Shown here one piece after another: positions 18,184 to 27,586 of a DNA stretch of 64,000 nt. The notes under the pieces were generated by a model. The model ran no database searches and was not told the origin of the DNA. It saw only the letters and a program-made list of their open reading frames with translations. The translations under genes and the position numbers were made by a program. This stretch comes from Pseudomonas sp. KU43P (GTDB lineage Bacteria > Pseudomonadota > Gammaproteobacteria > Pseudomonadales > Pseudomonadaceae). Position 1 is the stretch's first letter. Every line of letters starts with the position of its first letter. The DNA is taken from assembly GCF_033095865.1 (NCBI RefSeq), contig NZ_AP019365.1, forward strand, positions 1,151,501 to 1,215,500, in the 5' to 3' direction.

Positions 18184-19527
18184 ATGGAACAGCGCAATCG
18201 CATCAGAACCTTGGGCTCGCTGGCCTTGCTCGCTGCGGTCGGCAGCAGTGGCGTGCAGGCCGCCGAGGCCTTTTCCAGCGAGTCGAAATGGATGACCGGC
18301 GACTGGGGCGGCACCCGCACCGAACTGCTGGAGAAAGGCTACGACTTCACCCTCGATTACGTCGGTGAAGTGGCCGGCAACCTCAACGGCGGCTACAACG
18401 ACGACAAGACCGCCCGCTACAGCGATCAGTTCGCCCTTGGTGCCCACCTCGACCTGCAGAAGATCCTTGGTTGGCATGATGCCGAATTCAAACTGGCGAT
18501 CACCGAGCGCAGCGGCCGCAACCTGTCCAACGACCGCATCAGCGACCCGCGTGCCGGGCAGTTCAGCTCGGTGCAGGAGGTGTGGGGGCGAGGCCAGACC
18601 TGGCGTCTGACGCAGATGTGGGTCAAGCAGAAGTACTTCGACGGCGCTCTGGATGTGAAATTCGGCCGCTTCGGCGAGGGCGAGGACTTCAACAGCTTCC
18701 CCTGCGACTTCCAGAACCTGGCCTTCTGCGGTTCGCAGGTGGGTAACTGGGTGGGCGGCATCTGGTACAACTGGCCGGTCAGCCAGTGGGCGCTGCGGGT
18801 CAAGTACAACATCACCCCCGACTTCTTCGTCCAGGTCGGCGCCTTCGAGCAGAACCCCTCGAACCTGGAAACCGGCAACGGCTTCAAACTCAGCGGCAGC
18901 GGTACCAAGGGTGCGATCCTGCCGGTGGAAATGGTCTGGTCGCCCAAGGTCAACGGCCTGCCGGGTGAATACCGTCTGGGCTACTACTACAGCACGGCCA
19001 AGGCCGACGACGTGTTCGATGACGTCAACGGCAACCCGCAGGCGCTGACCGGTGCAGACTTCAAGTCACATTCGAGCAAGCACGGCTGGTGGGTGGTGGC
19101 GCAGCAGCAGGTCACGGCCCATGCCGGCGACGTCAACCGCGGTCTGAGCCTGTTCGCCAACTTCACCGTTCACGACAAGGCCACCAACGTGGTCGACAAC
19201 TACCAGCAGGTCGGCCTGGTCTACAAGGGTGCCTTCGATGCCCGTCCCAAGGACGATATCGGCTTCGGCGTGGCGCGCATTCACGTCAACGACGATGTGA
19301 AGAAACGTGCCGAGCTGCTCAATGCCCAAAGTGGCATCGACGACTACGACAACCCAGGTTTCGTGCCGCTGCAGCGTACCGAGTACAACGCCGAACTCTA
19401 TTACGGCTTCCACGTCACCAACTGGCTCACCGTGCGGCCCAACCTGCAGTACATCAAGAGCCCGGGTGGCGTTGACGAGGTGGACAACGCGCTGGTCGCC
19501 GGCCTGAAGATTCAGTCGTCATTCTGA
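18184..19527 (+). CDS. oprB: Carbohydrate-selective porin OprB
   Basis: A 447-residue outer-membrane porin. It has a signal peptide (about 28 residues, ending SGVQAAEA) and an OprB-family start (WMTGDWGGTRTELLEKGYDF). Alternating aromatic beta-strands run throughout, and the C-terminal strand ends in LKIQSSF with a terminal phenylalanine. It lies 41 bases after gtsD in the same direction, so it is probably part of the gts transcript. It lets glucose and related sugars cross the outer membrane to GtsA. Confidence 0.94.
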   Translation: MEQRNRIRTLGSLALLAAVGSSGVQAAEAFSSESKWMTGDWGGTRTELLEKGYDFTLDYVGEVAGNLNGGYNDDKTARYSDQFALGAHLDLQKILGWHDAEFKLAITERSGRNLSNDRISDPRAGQFSSVQEVWGRGQTWRLTQMWVKQKYFDGALDVKFGRFGEGEDFNSFPCDFQNLAFCGSQVGNWVGGIWYNWPVSQWALRVKYNITPDFFVQVGAFEQNPSNLETGNGFKLSGSGTKGAILPVEMVWSPKVNGLPGEYRLGYYYSTAKADDVFDDVNGNPQALTGADFKSHSSKHGWWVVAQQQVTAHAGDVNRGLSLFANFTVHDKATNVVDNYQQVGLVYKGAFDARPKDDIGFGVARIHVNDDVKKRAELLNAQSGIDDYDNPGFVPLQRTEYNAELYYGFHVTNWLTVRPNLQYIKSPGGVDEVDNALVAGLKIQSSF

Positions 19528-19565
19528 GCAGATTTGTTGTAAATTTACGCCAATCCAATTCGGCT

Positions 19566-19598
19566 CCCGGCATCCACTGGCTTGCAGTGGTTGTCGGG
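19566..19598 (+). terminator. Hairpin between oprB and the mutarotase gene
   Basis: CCCGGCATCCACTG pairs with CAGTGGTTGTCGGG (14 bp, two mismatches) around a 5-base loop, with no T-tract behind it. It could be a Rho-linked end, a processing site or an mRNA-stabilising hairpin after oprB. Confidence 0.45.
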
Positions 19599-19623
19599 AA
19601 CAGGCCGAGACAGCGCTATCTCA

Positions 19624-19631
19624 AACAACAA
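19624..19631 (+). promoter_or_regulatory. Crc/Hfq CA motif candidate before the mutarotase gene
   Basis: AACAACAA precedes GAGC and the ATG at 19644 and fits the Crc/Hfq AANAANAA motif. The position is the same as in gltR and gtsA. Confidence 0.45.
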
Positions 19632-19643
19632 GAGCTTGGAACC

Positions 19644-20498
19644 ATGCCCGAACATCCGCTACATCGCTTCTTTACCTCGCAACGGCCCAGGCCGACATTC
19701 GAGTGGGAGCGTTACCAGCAGCGCGATGTGCTGATCATCGATCACCCTCGCTGCCAGGCGGCCTTCAGCCGCCAGGGCGCGCAACTGCTGCACTTCCAGC
19801 CCGCCGGTGAACGGCCCTGGCTATGGTGCGCCGAGCAGTGGCCGCAGGTGGGGGCAATTCGCGGTGGTGTGCCGGTGTGCTGGCCCTGGTATGGCCGCCA
19901 CCCCAGTGAAGACCTGTGGCCGGCCCATGGTTGGGCACGCTTGCTGGACTGGAAGCTGGTGGACAGCCGCGAAGACGAGGAGGGCGTGACGCTCAAGTGG
20001 CGGCTCGACGTGTGCGACTGGCAGGTGGACTTGCAGGCAAGGCTGGGCAGCCGCATGGAGTTGAGCCTGAGCACCGAGCACCAGGACAGTGAACCTTGCC
20101 AGTTGAGCCATGCTCTGCTGGCCTACTGGCGTATCAGTGACGTTTCCGAGATAGCGCTGTCTGGGCTCGAGGATATCGAAGGCTACGACCGCCTTAACCG
20201 TCAGGCCTGCCGGGAAGACGGTGCCTTGAAGGTCAAGGGCGGATGCCAGAAGGTCTACCCCGGCACGCCGCGGGTGCAGTTGCAGGACCCGGCGTGGCAG
20301 CGTGAGCTGTGCATCGACACCGGCGATAGCGATGACACCGTGGTCTGGCACCCTGGCAACCGCCCGTTGATGGGCGTGAGTGGGCGGGAGAGCCAGGGTT
20401 TCGTCTGCGTCGAGGCCGCCAGCGGCAGCGGCGAAGGCCTGAGCTTGGCGCCAGGCCAGCGCGCCCATCTGCGCTTGCAGGCGCACCGGCTCAGTTGA
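19644..20498 (+). CDS. D-hexose-6-phosphate mutarotase (YeaD/aldose 1-epimerase family)
   Basis: A 284-residue soluble enzyme of the galactose-mutarotase fold, YeaD-like subgroup, which equilibrates alpha and beta anomers of glucose-6-phosphate. Family stretches are [40 protein letters not shown] and VVWHPGNRP. The start at 19644 is preceded by AAGAGC and gives the family N-terminus. The 3' end overlaps the convergent hexR gene by eight bases. The context (after oprB, before zwf) suits fast supply of beta-glucose-6-phosphate to Zwf. Confidence 0.88.
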   Translation: MPEHPLHRFFTSQRPRPTFEWERYQQRDVLIIDHPRCQAAFSRQGAQLLHFQPAGERPWLWCAEQWPQVGAIRGGVPVCWPWYGRHPSEDLWPAHGWARLLDWKLVDSREDEEGVTLKWRLDVCDWQVDLQARLGSRMELSLSTEHQDSEPCQLSHALLAYWRISDVSEIALSGLEDIEGYDRLNRQACREDGALKVKGGCQKVYPGTPRVQLQDPAWQRELCIDTGDSDDTVVWHPGNRPLMGVSGRESQGFVCVEAASGSGEGLSLAPGQRAHLRLQAHRLS

Positions 20499-21363
20499 GT
20501 TCGTCGTCCTCGATCGGGTAGCGGCTGGCGTTGAGGCTTTCCTTGATCTTGCGCAGGTGTGGCTGGAAGTCCACGCCGCGGCGCAGGGTCATACCGGTGG
20601 CCAGCACGTCGAGCACGGTGAGCTGGATGATCCGCGAGGTCATCGGCATGTAGATGTCGGTGTCTTCCGGCAGCGGAATGTGCAGGCTCAGGCTGCAAGC
20701 CTGGGCCAGTGGCGAGCCGGCGGCGGTCAGGCCGAGCACCGAGGCGCCGTTTTCCCGCGCCAGGCGTGCCACCTCGACCAGCTCGCGGGTGCGCCCGGTG
20801 TAGGAGATGATCACGAACAGGTCGCCGGTGTGAGCCACCGAGGCCAGCATGCGTTGCATCAGTACGTCGGCATGAGCCGACACCGCCAGGTTGAAGCGGA
20901 AGAACTTGTGCTGGGCGTCGAGGGCCACCGGGGCCGAGGCGCCGAGGCCGAAGAAGTGGATCTGCCGGGCCTGGATCATCATGTCCACGGCGCGGCTGAC
21001 CTGCTGCGGGTCGAGTTGCTGGCAGGCGGCGTCGAGCGAAGCGATGGCGCTGCCGAAGATTTTCTGCGTGTAGGCCGCCGGGTCATCGTCGGCCTCCACC
21101 GCACGGCTGACGTAGGCTGCGCCGCTGGCCAGGCTCTGCGCCAGTTGCAGCTTGAGCTCCGGGTAGCCGCTGACGCCGAATGAGCGGCAGAAACGGTTGA
21201 CGGTCGGCTCGCTGACCTTTGCCGCCTGAGCCAGCGCGGCAATGCTGAAGCGGGTGGCTTGTTGCGGGTTGAGCAGAATGACTTCGGCGACTTTGCGTTC
21301 GGCCTTGTTCAGCTCGTCGAGGCGTCCCTGGATCTGCTCCAGGAGGTTTCGCACGCGGTCCAT
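20491..21363 (-). CDS. hexR: HexR, KDPG-responsive RpiR-family repressor
   Basis: A 290-residue transcription factor. The N-terminal RpiR helix-turn-helix (about 1-77) includes [22 protein letters not shown]. The SIS sugar-phosphate-binding domain (about 120-255) includes [20 protein letters not shown] and [19 protein letters not shown]. It represses gap, edd-glk and zwf-pgl-eda until KDPG releases it. It diverges from zwf; the HexR-like site in the spacer suggests control of zwf and perhaps of itself. Confidence 0.94.
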   Translation of the reverse strand: MDRVRNLLEQIQGRLDELNKAERKVAEVILLNPQQATRFSIAALAQAAKVSEPTVNRFCRSFGVSGYPELKLQLAQSLASGAAYVSRAVEADDDPAAYTQKIFGSAIASLDAACQQLDPQQVSRAVDMMIQARQIHFFGLGASAPVALDAQHKFFRFNLAVSAHADVLMQRMLASVAHTGDLFVIISYTGRTRELVEVARLARENGASVLGLTAAGSPLAQACSLSLHIPLPEDTDIYMPMTSRIIQLTVLDVLATGMTLRRGVDFQPHLRKIKESLNASRYPIEDDELN

Positions 21364-21482
21364 GGGGGTGTCCTTGGGTCGGAAAGACAGCCGGCTGACG
21401 GAGCAGCAGGCTTCTTGCAGGGTCCTGTATCGTACTGTTGGTGCGGGTGGCGCACCACTTGTCTGTAATCTTAGTGTGTAAT

Positions 21483-21500
21483 GTTGTGGTTTTTACTACA
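21483..21500. promoter_or_regulatory. HexR-like operator between hexR and zwf
   Basis: TGTTGT-GGTTTTT-ACTACA is an imperfect inverted repeat related to TTGT-N7-ACAA, with one mismatch in the right half. It lies 66 bases before the zwf ATG, where HexR is known to act in P. putida. Confidence 0.6.
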
Positions 21501-21565
21501 TTATTCCTTGAAAACCGTATGTGAAAGCGGTATTCCTAGACCAACTTTAGGAAAGAACCAACATC

Positions 21566-23035
21566 ATGGCTGCGATCAGTGTCGAACCTTGCACCTTTGC
21601 CCTGTTTGGCGCCTTGGGCGACCTGGCATTGCGCAAGTTGTTTCCCGCGCTCTATCAGCTCGACCGTGCCAATCTGCTGCATGCCGATACTCGGCTGCTG
21701 GCGTTGGCCCGCGAGGCTGGTAGCGCGCAGGAGCATTTGAATACCATCGAAGCCCACTTGCGCCGGCACGTCTCGGAAGGTGACCTGGAGCCCGCGGCGC
21801 TGGGGCGTTTCCTTGGCCGCCTGAGCTACCAGCATCTGGACTTCCTGCAGCCTGAGGGCTACCAGGCCCTGGCTGAGCAGGCGCCCGGCGAGTTGCCGTT
21901 GATCGCCTACTTCGCGACGGCCGCCGCCGTGTATGGCGCCATCTGCGAAAACCTCGACAGGGCCGGCCTGGCTACGCGCACCCGGGTCGTGCTGGAAAAG
22001 CCCATTGGCCACGACCTGGAGTCGTCGCGCCGGGTCAACGATGCCGTGGCGCGCTTTTTCCCGGAAAGCCGGGTGTACCGCATCGACCACTATCTGGGCA
22101 AGGAGACGGTGCAGAACCTGATCGCCCTGCGCTTTGCCAACAGTCTGTTCGAAACCCAGTGGAACCAGAACTCGATCTCCCATGTGGAGATCACCGTGGC
22201 CGAGAAGGTCGGCATCGAAGGCCGCTGGGGCTATTTCGACAAGGCCGGGCAGTTGCGCGACATGATCCAGAATCACCTGTTGCAGTTGTTGTGCCTGATC
22301 GCCATGGACCCGCCCAGCGACCTGTCGGCCGACAGCATCCGTGACGAGAAGGTCAAGGTGCTCAAGGCGCTGGCGCCGATCACGGGCGATGGGCTGAGCA
22401 CTCGCGTGGTGCGTGGCCAGTACATTGCCGGCTACAGCGACGGCAAGGCGGTGCCCGGCTACCTGGAAGAAGACAACGCCAACGCGCAGAGTGACACCGA
22501 GACGTTTGTCGCCCTGCGTGCCGACATCCGCAACTGGCGTTGGTCTGGCGTGCCGTTCTACCTGCGTACCGGCAAGCGCATGCCGCAGAAGCTGTCGCAG
22601 ATCGTCATCCACTTCAAGGAAACGCCGCACTACATCTTTGCCCCGGAACAGCGTTTGCAGATCGGTAATAAACTGATCATCCGCCTGCAGCCGGACGAAG
22701 GTATCTCTCTGCGGGTGATGACCAAGGAACAGGGGCTGGACAAGGGCATGCAACTGCGTAGCGGCCCGCTGCAACTGAATTTTTCCGACACCTGGCGCAC
22801 TGCACGGATTCCGGATGCCTACGAGCGCTTGCTGCTCGAAGTGATGCGCGGCAACCAGAACCTGTTCGTGCGCAAGGACGAGATCGAGTACGCCTGGAAG
22901 TGGTGCGACCAGCTCATAGCGGGCTGGCGCAACGCAGGCGATACCCCCAAACCTTACGCGGCCGGTTCCTGGGGGCCAATGAGCTCGATTGCACTGATCA
23001 CTCGTGATGGGAGGGCGTGGTATGGGGATATCTGA
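21566..23035 (+). CDS. zwf: Glucose-6-phosphate 1-dehydrogenase
   Basis: A 489-residue enzyme that oxidises glucose-6-phosphate to 6-phosphogluconolactone. The nucleotide-binding start [17 protein letters not shown] and the active-site peptide [13 protein letters not shown] are clear, along with the family segment EKPIGHDL. It overlaps pgl by 14 bases and is first in zwf-pgl-eda. AGGAAAG precedes the ATG. Confidence 0.96.
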   Translation: MAAISVEPCTFALFGALGDLALRKLFPALYQLDRANLLHADTRLLALAREAGSAQEHLNTIEAHLRRHVSEGDLEPAALGRFLGRLSYQHLDFLQPEGYQALAEQAPGELPLIAYFATAAAVYGAICENLDRAGLATRTRVVLEKPIGHDLESSRRVNDAVARFFPESRVYRIDHYLGKETVQNLIALRFANSLFETQWNQNSISHVEITVAEKVGIEGRWGYFDKAGQLRDMIQNHLLQLLCLIAMDPPSDLSADSIRDEKVKVLKALAPITGDGLSTRVVRGQYIAGYSDGKAVPGYLEEDNANAQSDTETFVALRADIRNWRWSGVPFYLRTGKRMPQKLSQIVIHFKETPHYIFAPEQRLQIGNKLIIRLQPDEGISLRVMTKEQGLDKGMQLRSGPLQLNFSDTWRTARIPDAYERLLLEVMRGNQNLFVRKDEIEYAWKWCDQLIAGWRNAGDTPKPYAAGSWGPMSSIALITRDGRAWYGDI

Positions 23036-23735
23036 CCTGAAATTGCCGGCAACCGTTAGGGCGCATGCGCTGGCCGACGCCGGGACGCTTTCGACAACCC
23101 TGGCCGCTGACGTGGCCGAGCGTCTGCGTGCCGCGATCAGCGGCAAGGGCCAGGCCTGCCTGGTGCTTTCCGGCGGCCGTAGCCCGGTGCCGTTTCTTGA
23201 GCAGTTGGCAACCGAGACGCTGGACTGGTCGAAGGTCACCGTCAGCCTGGCTGACGAGCGCTGGGTGCCGGTCGAGCATGCCGACAGCAACGCAGGCCTG
23301 CTGGCTCGCCATCTGTTCCAGGGCGCTGCGGGCAAGGCGCGTTTCATTAGTTTGTATCGGCAGGCCGAGAGCCTTGAGGCTGCAGCTCAAAGTGCCGACC
23401 AGGCCCTGGCCGAACTGCCAGCCATCGATGTGCTGGTGCTCGGCATGGGTGACGACGGCCATACCGCGTCGCTGTTCCCTGGCAGCCCCAACCTGGCCTC
23501 AGGCCTGGACCGCGACAGCCAGCGACGTTGCCTGGCGATGCTGGCGCCGAGCGTACCGCATCAGCGCCTGTCGATGACCCGCTCGCTGCTGGCCAGCGCC
23601 GCTTTCATCGCACTGTCCGTGCAAGGCCCGGGCAAACTCGCTACCCTGCGCGCCGCGCTGGCGGGCAACGACCCATCCGAAATGCCGATTCGCGCCTTTC
23701 TTCACGACCCCCTGGACATCTACTGGTGCCCATGA
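23022..23735 (+). CDS. pgl: 6-phosphogluconolactonase
   Basis: A 237-residue enzyme of the glucosamine-6-phosphate isomerase/lactonase fold (DevB type) that hydrolyses 6-phosphogluconolactone. Motifs are [27 protein letters not shown] and [17 protein letters not shown]. The start at 23022 (MGISDLKLP) follows GGGAGGG within the end of zwf. It sits between zwf and eda as in other pseudomonads. Confidence 0.94.
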   Translation: MGISDLKLPATVRAHALADAGTLSTTLAADVAERLRAAISGKGQACLVLSGGRSPVPFLEQLATETLDWSKVTVSLADERWVPVEHADSNAGLLARHLFQGAAGKARFISLYRQAESLEAAAQSADQALAELPAIDVLVLGMGDDGHTASLFPGSPNLASGLDRDSQRRCLAMLAPSVPHQRLSMTRSLLASAAFIALSVQGPGKLATLRAALAGNDPSEMPIRAFLHDPLDIYWCP

Positions 23736-23752
23736 GCCAAGGATCCACTGTC

Positions 23753-24427
23753 ATGACCACCCTCGAACGCCCACAGCCCAAGCTCTCGATGGCCGAGAAA
23801 GCCGCCCGGATCGACGCGATCTGTGGCGCGGCGCGTATCTTGCCGGTAATCACCATCGCCCGCGAAGAAGACATCCTGCCCCTGGCCGATGCCCTGGCTG
23901 CCGGCGGCATCCGTACCCTGGAAGTGACCCTGCGCTCGCAGCATGGCCTGAAGGCGATCCAGGTGTTGCGCGAGCAGCGCCCGGAGTTGTGCGTTGGCGC
24001 CGGCACGGTGCTCGATCGCAGCATGTTCGCTGCCGTTGAAGCGGCGGGTGCCCAATTTGTCGTGACGCCGGGCATCACCCAGGACATTCTCGAAGCCGGT
24101 GTGGACAGCGAGATTCCGCTGCTCCCAGGCATCAGCACGCCATCGGAAATCATGATGGGCTACGCCCTGGGTTACCGCCGCTTCAAGCTGTTTCCGGCGG
24201 AAATCAGTGGTGGCGTAGCAGCGATCAAGGCCTTTGCCGGGCCGTTTGGTGATATCCGCTTCTGCCCGACCGGTGGGGTAAACCCGGCCAATGTGCGCAA
24301 TTACATGGCTTTGCCCAACGTGATGTGCGTGGGTGGAACCTGGATGCTCGACAGCGGCTGGATCAAGAACGGCGACTGGGCACGGATCGAGGCGTGCAGC
24401 GCCGAGGCCATGGCCTTGCTGGACTGA
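23753..24427 (+). CDS. eda: KDPG aldolase (2-dehydro-3-deoxyphosphogluconate aldolase)
   Basis: A 224-residue class I aldolase that splits KDPG into pyruvate and glyceraldehyde-3-phosphate. The Schiff-base Lys145 is in RRFKLFPAE, catalytic Glu57 is in LEVTLR, and CPTGGVNPANV is the phosphate-binding loop. I chose ATG 23753 because AAGGA lies nine bases upstream; an alternative ATG at 23732 overlaps the pgl stop but has no ribosome site. It is followed by a strong intrinsic terminator that closes the operon. Confidence 0.95.
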   Translation: MTTLERPQPKLSMAEKAARIDAICGAARILPVITIAREEDILPLADALAAGGIRTLEVTLRSQHGLKAIQVLREQRPELCVGAGTVLDRSMFAAVEAAGAQFVVTPGITQDILEAGVDSEIPLLPGISTPSEIMMGYALGYRRFKLFPAEISGGVAAIKAFAGPFGDIRFCPTGGVNPANVRNYMALPNVMCVGGTWMLDSGWIKNGDWARIEACSAEAMALLD

Positions 24428-24458
24428 AATTGAATTTGTTGTGTGCTTTACGGCTTAT

Positions 24459-24486
24459 GGGGCGCTTGGTCGGCGCCCCTTTTTTT
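24459..24486 (+). terminator. Intrinsic terminator after eda
   Basis: GGGGCGC and GCGCCCC form a 7-bp stem with a 7-base loop, followed directly by seven Ts. It lies 32 bases after the eda stop and is a textbook Rho-independent terminator. Confidence 0.9.
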
Positions 24487-24513
24487 GCCTGCAGGTTTTG
24501 TGCGGCAGCGTCA

Positions 24514-24607
24514 GGCCCTCTCGGCGGCAAGCCGGCTCCCACAAGGTCGCCACAGATCTCAACAACGGTGGAGTACCTGTGGGAGCCGGCTTGCCGGCGA
24601 TAAGGCC
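24514..24607. repeat. REP pair between eda and leuA
   Basis: Inverted REP units with one changed base in the first unit (TCGGCGGCAAGCCGG), flanked by GGCC arms. It lies between two convergent terminators. Confidence 0.85.
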
Positions 24608-24616
24608 AGTACAGGC

Positions 24617-24647
24617 AAAAAAAAGGCCCGCATCCAGGATGCAGGCC
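24617..24647 (-). terminator. Intrinsic terminator after leuA
   Basis: On the minus strand GGCCTGCATCC pairs with GGATGCGGGCC (one G-U pair) and is followed by eight Ts (AAAAAAAA at 24617-24624 on the plus strand). It lies 20 bases after the leuA stop. Confidence 0.88.
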
Positions 24648-24666
24648 TTGGTCTTTGCGAAGCTGC

Positions 24667-26340
24667 TTACGCCGCCTTGGCCTCTTGCTGGCTCAGTGAG
24701 CGGTTCAGTGCACTGAACAGTGCCTTGAAGCTTGCGGTGGTGATGTTTTCGTCGATACCCACGCCGTGCACCGGGCGACCACCGGCCACGCGCAGCTCGA
24801 TGTAGGCCGCTGCCTTGGCGTTGGTACCGGCGCCAATGGCGTGCTCGTTGTAGTCCATGATTTCCACGGCGATTGGCAGGCCGGCAACCAGGGCTTCCAG
24901 GGCGCCATTGCCCTTGCCGCGCCAGTGCAGGGTGGTTTCGCCTTCACCGGCGACTTCCACTTCCACGGCGCTGTGGCCGTTTTCTTCCTGCAGGCGATGG
25001 CTGACCAAGGCGTACGGGCTGTTGGCCTGGAGATATTCCTTGTGCAGCAGGCTGTAGATCTGCTGGGCGGTCATTTCCAGGCCCAGGCGGTCGGTTTCAC
25101 CCTGCACTACCTGGCTGAATTCGATCTGCATGCGGCGCGGCAGGCTGATGCCATATTCCTGTTCGAGCAGGTAGGTGATACCACCCTTGCCAGACTGGCT
25201 GTTGACGCGGATGACCGCCTCGTAGCTGCGGCCGATGTCGGCCGGGTCGATCGGCAGGTACGGCACTTCCCACAGTTCGCCTTCCTGCTGCTTGGCGAAG
25301 CCCTTGCGGATGGCGTCCTGGTGCGAGCCGGAGAACGCGGTGTGCACCAGGTCGCCGACATACGGGTGACGTGGGTGAACCGGCAGTTGGTTGCATTCTT
25401 CGACCACCTTGCGCACGCCGTCGATGTCGGAGAAGTCCAGTTGCGGGTCGATACCCTGGGTGTAGAGGTTCAGCGCCAGGGTTACCAGGTCGACGTTGCC
25501 GGTACGCTCGCCGTTGCCGAACAGGCAGCCCTCGGCGCGGTCGGCGCCGGCCATCAGGCCCAGCTCGGTGGCGGCGATGCCGGTGCCACGGTCGTTGTGG
25601 CAGTGCAGGCTGATGATCACGCTGTCACGGCGGCTGACGTTGCGGCAGAACCACTCGATCTGGTCGGCGTAGATGTTCGGCGTGGCGACTTCCACAGTGG
25701 CCGGCAGGTTGAGGATGACCTTGTGCTCAGGGGTCGGGTTCCACACCTCGATGACCGCGTCGCAGACTTCCTTGGCGAACTCCAGTTCGGTGGCGCTGAA
25801 GGTCTCGGGTGAGTACTGGAAGGTCCAGTGGGTTTCCGGCTGCTGGGCGGCATATTTGACGAACAGCTTGGCTGCGTTCACCGCGATGTCCTTCACGCCT
25901 TGCTTGTCCTGGTTGAAGACGATGCGGCGGAACGACGGGCTGGTGGCGTTGTACAGGTGGACGATGGCCTTCTTGGCACCGCGCAGCGACTCGAAGGTGC
26001 GGGCGATCAGGTCCTCACGGGCCTGGGTGAGCACCTGGATGGTGGTGTCGTCCGGGATGTGGCCATCTTCGATCAGGGTGCGCACGAAGTCGAAGTCGGT
26101 CTGCGACGCGGATGGGAACGAGGCTTCGATTTCCTTCACGCCAACCTGCACCAAAGTCTTCCAGAAACGCAGCTTCTTCTCCGAGTCCATCGGCTCGATC
26201 AGCGACTGGTTGCCATCACGCAGGTCGGAGCTGCACCAGATCGGCGCCTCGGTGATGGTCTTCGACGGCCAGGTACGGTCCGGCAGGTCGATGGTCGGGA
26301 AAGCGCGGTACTTCTTCGATGGGTCTTTGAGCATGGTCAT
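24667..26340 (-). CDS. leuA: 2-isopropylmalate synthase
   Basis: A 557-residue enzyme that condenses acetyl-CoA with 2-ketoisovalerate in the first leucine step. This is the longer LeuA subgroup. The HMGL-like TIM barrel shows [11 protein letters not shown] and the metal-binding [12 protein letters not shown]. The C-terminal LeuA regulatory (leucine-feedback) domain covers about 435-557. The start at 26340 follows AAGGA by eight bases. A Leu-rich leader peptide upstream suggests attenuation, and an intrinsic terminator follows. Confidence 0.95.
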   Translation of the reverse strand: MTMLKDPSKKYRAFPTIDLPDRTWPSKTITEAPIWCSSDLRDGNQSLIEPMDSEKKLRFWKTLVQVGVKEIEASFPSASQTDFDFVRTLIEDGHIPDDTTIQVLTQAREDLIARTFESLRGAKKAIVHLYNATSPSFRRIVFNQDKQGVKDIAVNAAKLFVKYAAQQPETHWTFQYSPETFSATELEFAKEVCDAVIEVWNPTPEHKVILNLPATVEVATPNIYADQIEWFCRNVSRRDSVIISLHCHNDRGTGIAATELGLMAGADRAEGCLFGNGERTGNVDLVTLALNLYTQGIDPQLDFSDIDGVRKVVEECNQLPVHPRHPYVGDLVHTAFSGSHQDAIRKGFAKQQEGELWEVPYLPIDPADIGRSYEAVIRVNSQSGKGGITYLLEQEYGISLPRRMQIEFSQVVQGETDRLGLEMTAQQIYSLLHKEYLQANSPYALVSHRLQEENGHSAVEVEVAGEGETTLHWRGKGNGALEALVAGLPIAVEIMDYNEHAIGAGTNAKAAAYIELRVAGGRPVHGVGIDENITTASFKALFSALNRSLSQQEAKAA

Positions 26341-26416
26341 GGAAGCAATCCTTTTGTGTGCGGCCGAGATCGGGCCTGCCGAGCGATAACGAGATGAAGA
26401 GGCGAGGCGACGCGAT

Positions 26417-26494
26417 TCAACCTGGTAGTCGGGCGCTGACCAGGCAGAGGCTGCGATGTTGTCGGAGCAGGATGAGGGTGCTGAAGGTTTTCAT
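26417..26494 (-). CDS. leuA leader peptide (candidate attenuator peptide)
   Basis: A 25-codon reading frame, [20 protein letters not shown] and five more residues ending LPG, lies 76 bases upstream of leuA on the same strand. Six of 25 residues are leucine and two more are Ile or Val, as expected of a leader peptide sensing leucyl-tRNA charging. An AGGG ribosome site lies eight bases upstream. The segment between it and leuA is GC-rich, but I do not see a clean terminator hairpin with a T-tract, so the mechanism is inferred. Confidence 0.6.
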   Translation of the reverse strand: MKTFSTLILLRQHRSLCLVSARLPG

Positions 26495-26669
26495 GCCTTC
26501 AACCCTAACCAGTGGGGTGGGGGATGGCAAGTGCTGGCGGAAAATTGAGAGGAATGCTTAAAAAAAGCTTAATGACGAGATTTTATAGCTTGAATTCTTT
26601 TCAAGCTTTTAGCGTGTTGCGCTGTATTTTTTGATCGCGCAAGACGGGGGAAGTGATGCCGAGGGTGCT
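26495..26669. other. leuA upstream promoter region with AT-rich palindrome
   Basis: Within the 415-base gap between leuA and the M23 gene, this part upstream of the leader peptide is markedly AT-rich. It holds a perfect 8-bp inverted repeat AGCTTGAA-N5-TTCAAGCT (26587-26607) and a direct repeat GCTTAA-A5-GCTTAA just downstream. It probably contains the leuA promoter and a regulator site. The rest of the gap is the leader peptide and a REP pair. Confidence 0.4.
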
Positions 26670-26746
26670 GGCCCCATCGCCGGCAAGCCGCCTCCCACCA
26701 GGACAGCGGCGATCCTTGTGGGAGCCGGCTTGCCGGCGATGCGGGC
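26670..26746. repeat. REP pair between leuA and the M23 peptidase gene
   Basis: Inverted REP units; the first carries changes (GCCGGCAAGCCGCCTCCCACCAGG), the second is canonical. It ends ten bases from the stop of the M23 gene and may terminate it. Confidence 0.8.
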
Positions 26747-26755
26747 GCTACGGTC

Positions 26756-27583
26756 TCAGGGCTGGAACGCGCCAATGAAGATTGCCGGATCCACCCGTGC
26801 ATCGTTCAGGCTGACATTCCAGTGCATATGTGGCCCGGTGGCCCGCCCGGTCGAGCCGACCCGGCCAACCACCTCGCCCCGGCGCAACTGCTGGCCGACC
26901 GCCACATCGATCTTCGACATATGGCAGAACATGCTGATGAACCCCTGTCCATGGTCGACAAATACCGTGCGTCCGTTGAAGAAATAGTCGCCCACCAGAA
27001 TCACCTTGCCATTGGCAGGTGTCTTGATCGGCGTACCCGCCGGCACCGCAAAATCCAAACCCGCATGCGGGTTGCGCTCCTCCCCATTGAAGAAGCGGCG
27101 CACGCCGAACTTGCTCGACAGCGGCCCGCTCACCGGCTTGTCGAGCACCAGGTTGCTCGGCAGGGAGGGGCTGAAGCTGCGGTAGGCCTTGATCTGTTCG
27201 GCCAGTTCACGGTCGATACGCTTGAGGTCGTCGGGGTTCGGGTTGACCTGGCGGGTGTTCTTCAAGGTGATGTGTTGCTCGGGGTACTTCTTGCTGCCTA
27301 CGGTGAAAGGCAGGCTGCGACCGCCCTGGGTGAGTACCGCGGTGCCGGGCTTCTGAGTCAGCGGTATGCCGACGATGGCCAGCCAGTTGTCCTGCTCCTT
27401 GACCACCAGCACCGGCTTGCCGTCGAAGCGTGCGCCCGGTGCCGTGGCCGCCGGGCCGAGGTCGACCACCGCCACGCCTCCGGGGACGGGCTTGTTCAAG
27501 GTGCGGGTGATGTAGCTGGCCTGGGCGCCACTGGCCAGCAACAGGAGGGAGAGAGCGAGCAGGGGCGCGAACAGGCGGGGCAT
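26756..27583 (-). CDS. M23-family peptidase (LytM/lysostaphin type)
   Basis: A 275-residue secreted or periplasmic zinc metallopeptidase. A signal peptide (about 22 residues, ending GAQAS) is followed by an N-terminal beta domain. The C-terminal M23 domain has zinc ligands in NPHAGLDFAVPAGTPI and HMHWNVSLND (the H-x-H motif). Family members cut peptidoglycan cross-links or regulate amidases. The active-site residues appear intact. Its start lies three bases from the end of xseA, so the two genes are probably cotranscribed. Confidence 0.88.
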   Translation of the reverse strand: MPRLFAPLLALSLLLLASGAQASYITRTLNKPVPGGVAVVDLGPAATAPGARFDGKPVLVVKEQDNWLAIVGIPLTQKPGTAVLTQGGRSLPFTVGSKKYPEQHITLKNTRQVNPNPDDLKRIDRELAEQIKAYRSFSPSLPSNLVLDKPVSGPLSSKFGVRRFFNGEERNPHAGLDFAVPAGTPIKTPANGKVILVGDYFFNGRTVFVDHGQGFISMFCHMSKIDVAVGQQLRRGEVVGRVGSTGRATGPHMHWNVSLNDARVDPAIFIGAFQP

Positions 27584-27586
27584 GTG

